Assembly (NCBI RefSeq): GCF_003333325.1
Contig: NZ_QOLC01000044.1
Span: forward strand, 1 to 9,279
Direction: 5' to 3'
Length of the DNA: 9,279 nt
From: Candidatus Ulvibacter alkanivorans
GTDB taxonomy: Bacteria > Bacteroidota > Bacteroidia > Flavobacteriales > Flavobacteriaceae
The translations under genes and the position numbers were made by a program. The notes below the pieces were generated by a model. That model did no database searches, was not told the origin of the DNA, and saw only the letters and a list, made by a program, of their open reading frames with translations. How positions within the stretch are numbered: the first letter of the stretch is position 1; every line of letters starts with the position of its first letter. Below, piece by piece: positions 1 through 7,020 of the stretch.

Positions 1-45
1 AAAAACTAACTCGTGTTTTTGAGTCACTCGTTGTTTTAGCGGGTG

Positions 46-75
46 CAAATGTACAACAGTTTTTTTAATCTGCAA
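46..75 (-). promoter_or_regulatory. Minus-strand Bacteroidota promoter, proximal of a tandem pair
   Basis: Read on the minus strand, TTG (73-75) is followed by 19 nt and then TACATTTG (46-53), an exact match to the TAnnTTTG -7 box with a -33 TTG. The next bases are CACCCGC, the same discriminator as the upstream promoter at 194-224. Transcription runs leftwards out of the window. No reading frame follows before position 1, so the product lies outside. The identical initiation region in both promoters suggests a stable RNA (rRNA or tRNA) operon, but that is inference. Confidence 0.75.
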
Positions 76-193
76 TACATTTTTAAAAATAATTTCAAAA
101 AATTAGAACGTTTGTTTTCGCTTGTCGAACTACATTTTACGTAGCGCTTTTTAAGCTTCCTTTTAAAACCCTATCGGGTTCCTAAGGCGGGTG

Positions 194-224
194 CAAAGAT
201 AGATTCCTTTTTGGTTTCTCCAAA
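194..224 (-). promoter_or_regulatory. Minus-strand Bacteroidota promoter, distal of a tandem pair
   Basis: On the minus strand, TTTG (221-224) is followed by exactly 19 nt and TATCTTTG (194-201), a full match to the Bacteroidota housekeeping consensus. The 11-mer gcgggtgcaaa on the plus strand (187-197) recurs at 39-49 in the second promoter. A transcript from here would cross the downstream promoter. Its leader contains a small hairpin, AACCC/GGGTT (plus-strand 167-171 with 176-180). The target gene is beyond the left edge. Confidence 0.78.
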
Positions 225-370
225 CATAAATTGGAGTTTTTTTAGAAAATTTTTCCTACGAAAATGTAAGCTACTGACTGGCGAACAATTAGCCCTCACC
301 CTACTATTTTACACCCTTTTATACCTTAATATATATACTAATTTGACCCTATTATAACTCTTACCTCCCA
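225..370. other. Intergenic stretch without recognised features
   Basis: This AT-rich stretch lies between the leftward promoters and the structured element starting near 371. I see no reading frame, no exact TAnnTTTG box on either strand and no strong hairpin. It presumably carries upstream DNA for the leftward promoters and possibly a promoter for the candidate RNA at 371-500, but none can be pointed to with confidence. Confidence 0.5.
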
Positions 371-500
371 ACGCCCCGCGATAGGGATTGAGCGGAGCAA
401 CAGTAGACACTACTGTTATGTGTGAGCTCTGCCTTTTGCCATAGGCATAAGGGAAGCGAGTAGCGAAAGCCCGGTGCTATTTTTAAACAAAAAAAATAGC
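371..500 (+). ncRNA. Candidate structured small RNA (Flavo-1-like appearance)
   Basis: This GC-richer island in an AT-rich intergenic region opens with cgccccgcgatagggattg and closes with gcgagtagcgaaagcccgg. From memory this pairing of conserved blocks recurs between genes in Flavobacteriia and resembles the Flavo-1 RNA family; that assignment is unverified. Visible helices are GCGGAGC (392-398) with GCTCTGC (426-432), containing a perfect inner hairpin AACAGTA/TACTGTT (399-405 with 411-417), and a hairpin at 432-452 with one mismatch and an ATA loop. It ends in a perfect 9-bp AT-rich stem GCTATTTTT/AAAAATAGC (476-484 with 492-500). No clear promoter precedes it. It could instead be a dispersed repeat or a 5' regulatory element, although the next gene seems to have its own promoter downstream. 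Confidence 0.5.
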
Positions 501-558
501 GATCGCCCAACGCATATAAAACAACAACAGTCGGTTCTTATTAAATCGCAGGCGATCG
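500..558. repeat. Inverted repeat CGATCGCC / GGCGATCG upstream of the large envelope enzyme
   Basis: The perfect 8-bp arms CGATCGCC (500-507) and GGCGATCG (551-558) are separated by 43 nt. The right arm also overlaps a nested local hairpin, GGTTC...GAACC (533-537 with 558-562) enclosing ATCG/CGAT (545-548 with 553-556). The right arm lies just upstream of the -7 box at 581, so it could be a regulator site or the end of the preceding RNA element. No function is assigned. Confidence 0.4.
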
Positions 559-580
559 AACCATAGATTTTATTTTGTGT

Positions 581-588
581 TACTTTTG
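581..588 (+). promoter_or_regulatory. -7 promoter box for the 605 gene
   Basis: TACTTTTG matches TAnnTTTG exactly and sits 16 nt before the ATG at 605. No good TTG lies at the usual -33 distance, so the promoter may be weak or activator-dependent. Transcription would begin only about 10 nt before 605. This argues against the in-frame TTG at 575 as the translation start, because it would lie outside the transcript. Confidence 0.55.
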
Positions 589-604
589 CGAGAAATTTGA
601 CCGT

Positions 605-3571
605 ATGAACATTCTATTTCAACTTCTATTGTTAGGACTGGTTTCCTTAAGTTGTTGTGCGCTTATAAAAAACAAAATAGCGGCCATAGCAACATCGATA
701 GTTTTGGGGGTTTTCTTGACCCTACAATTGGTGTCGGTGCAATTAGGCGGAAGCGTTATCGACTATAAGTTCTATGAACATTTGAATATTGCCGAAGCTT
801 GGTCGCTGCGCGGTTTCTACGCAAAAGAATATATCGTATTTACCTTAGTGCTTGTAGTGTTGGCCACCCTACTCTATTACGGTAGTCGACTCTTACGAAG
901 AAAAGCGGTTTCGTGGAAGGTATTGGCAATTGCAGTGGTCGTTGGACTTGTAGGAATGAGTTTTCCGAATGGTATCGTGCACAATATCTATTCGATCGCT
1001 AACATTAAGTTCACACAGTCAAAATCTTTTGAAACGGCTTTAGAGGACATTGGAATTGACCCTGAAACTTATATAGAACCCGACGATCTTACCGCTACCG
1101 CCGGTAAGAACATTATCGTGTTGTCGTTAGAGTCGTTGGAGCGCGGTTTTCTAGAAGCACCTTTAGAGGCACTTACTCCCACCTTAGGCGAGCTTAGAGA
1201 CACGTATACTTATTTTCCCATGGAGCAAAACGAAGGCAGCAAATGGACTTCAGGTTCTGTGTATACTACGATGACGGGGTTTCCTGCCTATTTTAAGGCA
1301 TCAAACAACGACATTTTTCAGAATACGACCTCATCACGTATTACAAGTATAGGCGATGTCCTACAAGCGGCAGAATACGATCTTACATATTTAATGGGAA
1401 ACAAGGAGTTCTCGGGTTTAAACGATATGCTTAGCCTTTTTGGCTTTAGGGTGAAGTCAGAACAAGAATTGGGTGTTCCTAAAATTAAATCATTATGGGG
1501 TCTGCACGACAAAGAACTTTTTGAAGCCGCCAAAAAGGAGATTGCAACCAAGAGCAAAAAAGAAAAACCCTTCGCGTTGTTCTTGTCGAATATATCAGGA
1601 CATTTTCCGGATGGAGTTTACGATGAGCGCATGCGCGAGGTGATCCCAGACCAAGAGAGCAAACTGGAATTTATGACCATGGCCGTGGATTATCTTATCG
1701 CGGACCTTTTTGCCTATTTAGAAGAAAACAATTTAATGGACAACACGGTGGTCTACATATTTCCCGATCATGAGTTTATGGGAAAACATCCGGTGCTTCA
1801 AAAATTTTCTGCAAAAAGAGGGTTGTATCTCATCACAACTGCCGACAAAGAAAGCGTGAGTTATAAACGATTAGACACCTTATCACAGATCGACCTGCCT
1901 CGTATTATTTTGAATGGCGCCGGTATAGAAAGCAATGCTAGATTCTTGACCGATTATATTTCCGAAGAAAATGAGAACGCATTTTTAGACAATAACATCA
2001 AGAATATACTGGCGTTGAATGAAGCCTCGCTAGAAACAGTAAATTATCATAAAGGTATTCGGTTGTCACTTACTGAGGAGAACAACATAGCTGTCATTGC
2101 AGAAGGAACAAAGCACCTACAACTAATACCAAAAATAAAAGAAGATCAATTTTATCGCTTGGCCTTCGATGATGAAATGCACTATACCGGGTATAAAACA
2201 ATGGCATTGAATAGTGCGTTTCATAGAAACGAATATCTACGATTAATTTTTTCTGTTTCTGAAGGCAATATCTTTGCGCATTTACAACAAGGAAAGCACA
2301 TAGGCGTCGCAAAAATGGGTGAAGGAGAGGTGTTCTTTGACCCCGATGATATTTCAATTTTTAAGGACTGGGCCGCTATTGTCCCAGAAAAGGAGATCGA
2401 TCACACCAAGATCTATTTAAAAAGCACAGGTTTTGAAGCGTTAAAAACCAGAGGTAAGAGTAAACTTTACACAGGGCTTGAACCGCACAAGGCATCACGT
2501 GGCCTTAATGTGCTTTATCTTGAAAATGATCAATACAAGGTTCGTAACTTCGATACGTTTGCTTCTCGGGAAGCAGCTAGTAACTTTATTGTCTTTGCTG
2601 AAGCGTTATTAAAAGAAGACCGATTTGTTGCGATGTTGATTCACGACAGCGGAACACGTATGTTAAAGAAGCACAGTGATGCGCTCGAAGCCTTGGGGTT
2701 TTCTGTCTTGACCTCTGTTGAATCTAAACAACCCTATATCGCGTATATTGAAAATGGCGTATTAATAGAAAGGACAGGACCCAAATCGATCGAGTTAGAG
2801 ATCCCCTACCATATAAAGAACACGGAAGAGCGCCATGAATTCAACAACGACAGAAGCAGGTTCATCGCGCATGCCGGTGGCATGATCGACGGGAATAAAT
2901 CGACCAACTCTTTGGAAGCTTTAAACCAAAGTTACACAAATGGATTTCGCTATTTCGAGTTAGATATTTTAAAGACCTCAGACAACCGCTTTGTCGCTGC
3001 TCATGATTGGGAATCTTGGGCAACCAAGACTGGCTATCAAGGCAGTTTACCACCGACCGAACAGGTATTCATGCAACAGTCTATCCTCAATCAGTACACT
3101 CCGATGAACATGACCGACATTAATCGGTGGTTTAGCAAACACCCTGACGCTATATTGGTGACCGATAAAATCAATGAGCCAAAGGCGATTAAAGATGCTT
3201 TTATAGATCCATCACGCTTAATGATGGAGGTGTTTAGCATAGAAGCTTTTAACGAGGCCAATACACTAGGCCTTAAGGGCGTAATTCTGTCACACAATGT
3301 GTATAAAGGAATAAAAGGAAATAAATTTGATGGTGTGATGGATCTAAATGTAAAACATCTCGCTATCTCCAGGCGTGCCATAAGCAACAATATAGAAGTG
3401 TTACTTAAGCTGAAAGCCGCCGGTGTACGAACGTATGTTTACAATATCAATTTTGACAAAGGTAAAGATGAAAATTATGTAGCCACCTACGAGATGCCCT
3501 TTATCTACGGAATGTATGCCGATAAATGGAACTTTCCCGATCGTGTTGAAAATAATACAAACTCCAATTAA
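605..3571 (+). CDS. Membrane-anchored LTA-synthase/phosphoglycerol-transferase-like sulfatase fused to ILEI-like and GDPD-like domains
   Basis: This is a 988-residue protein. The start was taken at ATG 605; an in-frame TTG at 575 lies upstream of the -7 box. Four hydrophobic segments (about 3-20, 25-48, 75-92, 105-121) anchor it in the inner membrane. Residues 168-470 resemble the alkaline-phosphatase-superfamily LTA synthase/OpgB group: metal-ligand candidate E176 in NIIVLSLESLE, nucleophile candidate T215 in KWTSGS, H333 in SGHFP, and D388-H389 in FPDHE. Residues about 603-735 match the pattern of the ILEI/FAM3 domain (STGFEA, RGLNV at 632, FDTF at 649, IHD at 679, then LEALGF). Residues 753-988 resemble glycerophosphodiester phosphodiesterases: H756 in HAGG, E785 and D787 in FELDI, H800-D801. 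The usual Glu of the ENT motif is T767 here. Known relatives transfer or cleave glycerophosphate; the true substrate is unknown. The gene stands alone, upstream of thrS with its own promoter. Confidence 0.85.
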   Translation: MNILFQLLLLGLVSLSCCALIKNKIAAIATSIVLGVFLTLQLVSVQLGGSVIDYKFYEHLNIAEAWSLRGFYAKEYIVFTLVLVVLATLLYYGSRLLRRKAVSWKVLAIAVVVGLVGMSFPNGIVHNIYSIANIKFTQSKSFETALEDIGIDPETYIEPDDLTATAGKNIIVLSLESLERGFLEAPLEALTPTLGELRDTYTYFPMEQNEGSKWTSGSVYTTMTGFPAYFKASNNDIFQNTTSSRITSIGDVLQAAEYDLTYLMGNKEFSGLNDMLSLFGFRVKSEQELGVPKIKSLWGLHDKELFEAAKKEIATKSKKEKPFALFLSNISGHFPDGVYDERMREVIPDQESKLEFMTMAVDYLIADLFAYLEENNLMDNTVVYIFPDHEFMGKHPVLQKFSAKRGLYLITTADKESVSYKRLDTLSQIDLPRIILNGAGIESNARFLTDYISEENENAFLDNNIKNILALNEASLETVNYHKGIRLSLTEENNIAVIAEGTKHLQLIPKIKEDQFYRLAFDDEMHYTGYKTMALNSAFHRNEYLRLIFSVSEGNIFAHLQQGKHIGVAKMGEGEVFFDPDDISIFKDWAAIVPEKEIDHTKIYLKSTGFEALKTRGKSKLYTGLEPHKASRGLNVLYLENDQYKVRNFDTFASREAASNFIVFAEALLKEDRFVAMLIHDSGTRMLKKHSDALEALGFSVLTSVESKQPYIAYIENGVLIERTGPKSIELEIPYHIKNTEERHEFNNDRSRFIAHAGGMIDGNKSTNSLEALNQSYTNGFRYFELDILKTSDNRFVAAHDWESWATKTGYQGSLPPTEQVFMQQSILNQYTPMNMTDINRWFSKHPDAILVTDKINEPKAIKDAFIDPSRLMMEVFSIEAFNEANTLGLKGVILSHNVYKGIKGNKFDGVMDLNVKHLAISRRAISNNIEVLLKLKAAGVRTYVYNINFDKGKDENYVATYEMPFIYGMYADKWNFPDRVENNTNSN

Positions 3572-3577
3572 TAACTA

Positions 3578-3608
3578 TTGTGCACCATAGTTGAAGAACT
3601 TATCTTTG
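3578..3608 (+). promoter_or_regulatory. Promoter of the thrS-infC-rpmI-rplT operon
   Basis: TTG (3578-3580) is followed by 20 nt and TATCTTTG (3601-3608), a near-ideal Bacteroidota promoter. Transcription should start around 3613-3616, leaving a leader of only about 15 nt before the thrS ATG at 3629. That rules out a T-box or any long leader riboregulator for this operon's first gene. Confidence 0.8.
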
Positions 3609-3628
3609 CACCCTCTAATGTTTGAACT

Positions 3629-5575
3629 ATGATCAATATTACCTTACCGGACGGAAGCGTAAAACAATTTGAAGCAGGTGTAACTCCAATGGACGTTGCC
3701 ACAAGTATAAGCGAAGGCTTAGCACGAAACGTGATCTCTGCATCTTACAACAACACTACTGTTGAAGCCACAACACCGCTTACAGAAGATGGAGAGTTAG
3801 TGTTATACACGTGGAGAGATGATGAAGGAAAGCAAGCTTTTTGGCACTCGTCTGCTCATATTTTAGCACAAGCCTTGGAAGAATTGTATCCAGGTGTAAA
3901 ACTCACGATTGGACCGGCCATTGAAAATGGTTTTTATTACGATGTTGATCTGGGTGATAAAAGCATTTCAGAAAGCGACTTGAAAGCCATAGAAGATAAG
4001 ATGCTCAACATTGCGCGTGGTAAACATGAGTTCCAGATGCGCGAAGTTAGCAAGGAGGAAGCGTTGCAATTCTATAAAGACCAGGGTAACGAGTACAAGG
4101 TAGAGTTGATCGAAAATCTTGATGACGGAACTATTACCTTCTGCGATCATGACACCTTTACCGATCTATGTCGAGGTGGACATATTCCGAATACGGGAAT
4201 CGTAAAGGCCGTTAAATTAATGAGTATTGCAGGCGCATATTGGCGCGGTGATGAAAACAATAAGCAGCTCACGCGAATCTACGGCGTAAGCTTTCCGAAG
4301 CAGAAAGAATTAAAAGAATACTTAGCCCTTTTAGAAGAAGCTAAAAAAAGAGACCATCGTAAATTAGGAAAAGAACTAGAGCTATTTACCTTCTCTCAAA
4401 AAGTGGGACAAGGTTTACCGTTGTGGTTACCGAAAGGTGCAGCCTTGCGTGAGCGATTGGAAAACTTCTTAAAAAAAGCACAGAAAAAGGCAGGATATGA
4501 AATGGTTGTGAGTCCGCATATAGGGCAAAAAGAACTCTATGTGACATCGGGGCATTATGCAAAATATGGCGAAGATAGTTTTCAGCCCATCAAAACCCCT
4601 AATGAGGGAGAAGAGTTTTTACTGAAACCGATGAACTGTCCACATCACTGTGAGATCTACAACAGCAAACCTTGGTCGTACAAAGATCTGCCAAAGCGAT
4701 TTGCTGAATTTGGAACGGTGTACCGCTATGAGCAAAGTGGCGAATTGCACGGATTAACGCGTGTTCGTGGTTTTACTCAAGATGACGCGCATATTTTTTG
4801 TACGCCCGATCAATTGAACGAAGAGTTCAAAAAAGTAATTGATCTGGTACTCTATGTTTTTGGGTCGTTAGGTTTTGAAAAATTTACCACACAAGTGTCG
4901 TTGCGTGATCCTGAAAAGCCTGAAAAGTACATAGGCAGTTTAGAGAATTGGGATAAAGCAGAGCAAGCGATTATAAATGCGGTACAGGAAAAGGAGCTCG
5001 ATTATGTAATCGAAACCGGTGAAGCTGCGTTCTATGGTCCTAAGTTGGACTTTATGGTGAAAGATGCCTTAGGCAGAAGCTGGCAGTTAGGAACTATTCA
5101 GGTTGATTATAACTTACCGGAGCGCTTTGAACTTTCGTACAAGGGGAGTGACAACGAACTGCATCGTCCTGTAATGATACATCGAGCTCCTTTTGGAAGT
5201 ATGGAGCGCTTTGTAGCCATTTTACTTGAGCATACCGGAGGGAATTTCCCTTTATGGCTCATGCCCGAACAGGTAGCTATACTGTCTTTAAGCGAAAAAT
5301 ATGAAAAATACGCTGAAAAAGTTTTAAATTTGCTTGAAAATCACGAAATTCGCGCCCTTGTCGATAATCGTAACGAGACGATTGGCAAGAAGATACGAGA
5401 AGCCGAGATGAACAAGTACCCATATATGTTGATTGTGGGTGAGCAAGAGGCGAATGATGGTACGGTTTCTGTAAGAAGACATAGCGAAGGCGATATAGGC
5501 ACCATGAAGGTTGAAAAATTTTCTGAATTAATTAACACAGAAATTGCCGAAAATATCGTAGAATTTAATGTGTAA
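3629..5575 (+). CDS. thrS: Threonyl-tRNA synthetase
   Basis: This cytoplasmic class II synthetase charges tRNA-Thr with threonine. At 648 residues it is full length (E. coli 642). In order it has the TGS domain (about 1-61), the editing domain with HSSAH (H73, H77) and CRGGH (C181, H185), and a catalytic core from about 242. The core carries motif 2 (VYRYE, R366), motif 3 (GSMERF, R527) and the zinc ligands C337 (MNCPHH), H388 (DDAH) and H518 (MIHRAP). The anticodon-binding domain is about 545-645. All residues needed for activation and for editing mis-charged serine are present. The start follows the promoter at 3578-3608 closely. infC follows after 18 nt, so the two are co-transcribed. Confidence 0.98.
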   Translation: MINITLPDGSVKQFEAGVTPMDVATSISEGLARNVISASYNNTTVEATTPLTEDGELVLYTWRDDEGKQAFWHSSAHILAQALEELYPGVKLTIGPAIENGFYYDVDLGDKSISESDLKAIEDKMLNIARGKHEFQMREVSKEEALQFYKDQGNEYKVELIENLDDGTITFCDHDTFTDLCRGGHIPNTGIVKAVKLMSIAGAYWRGDENNKQLTRIYGVSFPKQKELKEYLALLEEAKKRDHRKLGKELELFTFSQKVGQGLPLWLPKGAALRERLENFLKKAQKKAGYEMVVSPHIGQKELYVTSGHYAKYGEDSFQPIKTPNEGEEFLLKPMNCPHHCEIYNSKPWSYKDLPKRFAEFGTVYRYEQSGELHGLTRVRGFTQDDAHIFCTPDQLNEEFKKVIDLVLYVFGSLGFEKFTTQVSLRDPEKPEKYIGSLENWDKAEQAIINAVQEKELDYVIETGEAAFYGPKLDFMVKDALGRSWQLGTIQVDYNLPERFELSYKGSDNELHRPVMIHRAPFGSMERFVAILLEHTGGNFPLWLMPEQVAILSLSEKYEKYAEKVLNLLENHEIRALVDNRNETIGKKIREAEMNKYPYMLIVGEQEANDGTVSVRRHSEGDIGTMKVEKFSELINTEIAENIVEFNV

Positions 5576-5587
5576 CCATAATAATTT

Positions 5588-5602
5588 ATAGTCATAGCAA
5601 TA
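5588..5602 (+). promoter_or_regulatory. Discriminatory AUA start site of infC
   Basis: The sequence ATA-GTC-ATA-GCA-ATA gives three AUA codons in the infC frame. The middle one (5594) places Ala-Ile-Arg immediately after the initiator, as in other flavobacterial IF3 proteins. There is no Shine-Dalgarno sequence in the 18-nt thrS-infC gap. Because IF3 rejects non-canonical start codons, excess IF3 should repress its own translation here. This is inferred from E. coli, where infC starts at AUU. Confidence 0.7.
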
Positions 5603-6148
5603 CGAAGAAAAAGAAGTAGAGGCCCGGCAAGGGTCATTAAAGAAGACCAGCACAGGATCAATAAAAAAATCCGTGCAGAAGAAGTACGCCTTGTGGGCGA
5701 CAATGTGGAGATGGGTGTTTATCCCACCAGAAAGGCGTTAGAGATCGCCGAAGAACTAGGGTTAGACCTTGTAGAAATCTCTCCCAATGCCAAGCCACCT
5801 GTGTGTAAGGCAATGGATTACAAAAAGTTTGTTTACGAACAGAAGAAGCGCGAAAAGGCGATGAAGGCGAAAGCTTCTAAAGTTGTGATCAAGGAAATAA
5901 GATTTGGTCCAAATACAGATGATCACGATTACGAATTTAAAAAGAAACACGCCGAAAAGTTCTTAAAGGATGGCGCCAAGCTTAAAGCTTATGTTTTCTT
6001 TAAAGGTCGTTCGATCATTTATAAGGATCAAGGTGAAATTTTGTTATTACGTCTTGCTCAAGAATTGGAAGAATACGGAAAGGTTGAGCAAATGCCTAAA
6101 TTAGAAGGTAAGCGTATGATCATGTTCATCGCACCAAAAAAGAAATAA
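5594..6148 (+). CDS. infC: Translation initiation factor IF-3, non-canonical AUA start
   Basis: IF3 binds the 30S subunit, blocks premature 50S joining and checks the start codon and initiator tRNA. The first conventional in-frame start is GTG 5693, which would give 151 residues and remove most of the N-terminal domain. In the same frame upstream the sequence reads AIRRKRSRG...[18 protein letters not shown], which is the conserved IF3 N-terminus (flavobacterial proteins begin MAIR). No ATG, GTG or TTG exists in frame between the stop at 5582 and 5693. The start is therefore inferred at ATA 5594, giving 184 residues (E. coli 180). The family signature [12 protein letters not shown] is at 68-79. 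The C-domain runs to a lysine-rich tail. A rare start codon fits IF3 autoregulation as with AUU in E. coli. An ATA at 5588 is an alternative start. Confidence 0.93.
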   Translation: MAIRRKRSRGPARVIKEDQHRINKKIRAEEVRLVGDNVEMGVYPTRKALEIAEELGLDLVEISPNAKPPVCKAMDYKKFVYEQKKREKAMKAKASKVVIKEIRFGPNTDDHDYEFKKKHAEKFLKDGAKLKAYVFFKGRSIIYKDQGEILLLRLAQELEEYGKVEQMPKLEGKRMIMFIAPKKK

Positions 6149-6158
6149 GTTGCTCGGG

Positions 6159-6172
6159 GTGCCAATAGGCAC
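6159..6172 (+). other. Short hairpin in the infC-rpmI gap
   Basis: GTGCC (6159-6163) pairs perfectly with GGCAC (6168-6172) around an AATA loop. It lies in the 72-nt gap just after the infC stop and has no U-tract, so it is not a terminator. It may shape ribosome access to rpmI or be an mRNA processing point. Function is unknown. Confidence 0.4.
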
Positions 6173-6220
6173 TGCTGTAGCATTAACAATAAAGTGAAAT
6201 AAGAAATAAAAGGAAGAAAC

Positions 6221-6418
6221 ATGCCGAAACAAAAAACAAAATCCAGTGCTAAGAAGCGTTTTAAGCTTACAGGTACCGGTAAGATTAAAAGAAAGCATGC
6301 GTTTAAAAGTCACATCTTAACAAAGAAGTCTAAAAAACGTAAGCTTGCCTTAACGCATGATGCAGTTGTGCACAAGGCCGATGAAGACAATGTTAAACAA
6401 ATGCTTCGTTTGAAGTAA
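6221..6418 (+). CDS. rpmI: 50S ribosomal protein L35
   Basis: This 65-residue, very basic protein of the large ribosomal subunit is the usual length for L35. The N-terminus [20 protein letters not shown] and the following [11 protein letters not shown] are diagnostic of the family. It lies between infC and rplT in the standard order. A purine-rich aaaaggaagaaac directly precedes the ATG, more Shine-Dalgarno-like than elsewhere in this window. It is transcribed with thrS and infC; no separate promoter was seen in the gap. Confidence 0.97.
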   Translation: MPKQKTKSSAKKRFKLTGTGKIKRKHAFKSHILTKKSKKRKLALTHDAVVHKADEDNVKQMLRLK

Positions 6419-6423
6419 GTTGC

Positions 6424-6488
6424 TTTAACCGGTTAAAACTATTTAAAAACCCTGGAGTATGGCCCAAAAGAATTTGCTTAGTGCAAAT
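6424..6488 (+). other. Structured rpmI-rplT spacer (palindrome plus hairpin)
   Basis: The 96-nt gap holds a perfect 14-bp palindrome TTTAACCGGTTAAA (6424-6437) and a perfect 6-bp hairpin ATTTGC/GCAAAT (6472-6477 with 6483-6488, loop ttagt) ending 26 nt before the rplT ATG. In other bacteria L20 represses its own operon by binding structured mRNA, so this spacer is a candidate site. That role is inference, and no match to a known L20 leader was recognised. Confidence 0.35.
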
Positions 6489-6514
6489 CGCCTGCTACAA
6501 AAACAATTAAAAAT

Positions 6515-6859
6515 ATGCCAAGATCAGTAAATTCAGTTGCTTCTAGAGCCCGAAGAAAAAAGGTAATGAAGCAAGCCAAAGGATACTTTGGAAGACGTAA
6601 AAACGTATGGACGATCGCTAAAAATGCTGTTGAGAAAGCAATGTCTTACTCATACAGAGACCGTCGTGCAAAAAAGAGAACATTTAGAACATTGTGGATT
6701 ACGCGTATAAACGCGGGAGCCCGTCAGCATGGGATGTCTTATTCACAATTTATGGGAAGCTTAAAAAAGTCGGGGATCGAGTTGAACCGTAAGGTGCTTG
6801 CAGATTTAGCAATGAATCATCCAGAAGCTTTTGAAGCCATCGTAAAAAAAGTAAAATAA
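6515..6859 (+). CDS. rplT: 50S ribosomal protein L20
   Basis: L20 is a 23S rRNA-binding protein needed early in large-subunit assembly. It is 114 residues, normal for the family. The start [19 protein letters not shown] followed by [10 protein letters not shown] is typical, as are [20 protein letters not shown] and the C-terminal globular part ([20 protein letters not shown], then ADLA). It is the last gene of the translation operon; a strong terminator follows 30 nt after the stop codon. In E. coli and Bacillus L20 autoregulates rpmI-rplT translation or transcription, and the structured spacer upstream may serve the same purpose here. Confidence 0.98.
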   Translation: MPRSVNSVASRARRKKVMKQAKGYFGRRKNVWTIAKNAVEKAMSYSYRDRRAKKRTFRTLWITRINAGARQHGMSYSQFMGSLKKSGIELNRKVLADLAMNHPEAFEAIVKKVK

Positions 6860-6888
6860 GATACCATCTTAAACCTATTATTTCACTT

Positions 6889-6922
6889 AAAGCCCGCTCG
6901 AATGAGCGGGCTTTTTATTTTT
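6889..6922 (+). terminator. Rho-independent terminator of the thrS-rplT operon
   Basis: A perfect 11-bp stem AAAGCCCGCTC (6889-6899) / GAGCGGGCTTT (6904-6914) with a GAAT loop is followed by a T-rich run to 6922. It separates the housekeeping operon from the accessory protease genes downstream. Confidence 0.95.
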
Positions 6923-6951
6923 AAAACCTTTTTATCCCGTCCCAAAAAATT

Positions 6952-6973
6952 AAATACCCGGTACTGGGTATTT
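6952..6973. promoter_or_regulatory. Perfect inverted repeat, candidate operator of the protease unit
   Basis: AAATACCC (6952-6959) and GGGTATTT (6966-6973) are perfect 8-bp arms around GGTACT, ending 47 nt before the ATG at 7021. There is no T-tract after it and it stands ahead of the gene, so an operator for a dimeric regulator is more likely than a terminator. No exact TAnnTTTG box lies between it and 7021 (the closest, TAGCTTCA at 6999-7006, has two mismatches), consistent with an activator-dependent promoter. This is inferred from symmetry and position only. Confidence 0.5.
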
Positions 6974-7020
6974 CATATGTTTCTGTTTATTAGCATCTTA
7001 GCTTCAACAAAACAGGAATT

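Noticed and set aside
575..604. TTG at 575 as the start of the large envelope enzyme
   Set aside because: It lies upstream of the TACTTTTG -7 box (581-588). ATG 605 gives a normal hydrophobic first segment without the extra MCYFCEKFDR.
3091..3390. Minus-strand 99-codon open frame inside the GDPD-like domain
   Set aside because: A shadow of a real gene; no family resemblance and no promoter or upstream spacing.
3572..3628. T-box or other leader regulator ahead of thrS
   Set aside because: The promoter lies so close that the leader is only about 15 nt.
5341..5703. Minus-strand 120-codon open frame over the thrS-infC junction
   Set aside because: It is antisense to the conserved thrS anticodon-binding region and to the infC start, with no recognisable motif.
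6101..6313. Minus-strand frame across the infC-rpmI gap
   Set aside because: Both flanks are antisense to conserved genes, and the translated sequence shows no family pattern.
6952..6973. Inverted repeat as a second terminator
   Set aside because: It has no T-run after the stem, and a full terminator already lies at 6889-6922.
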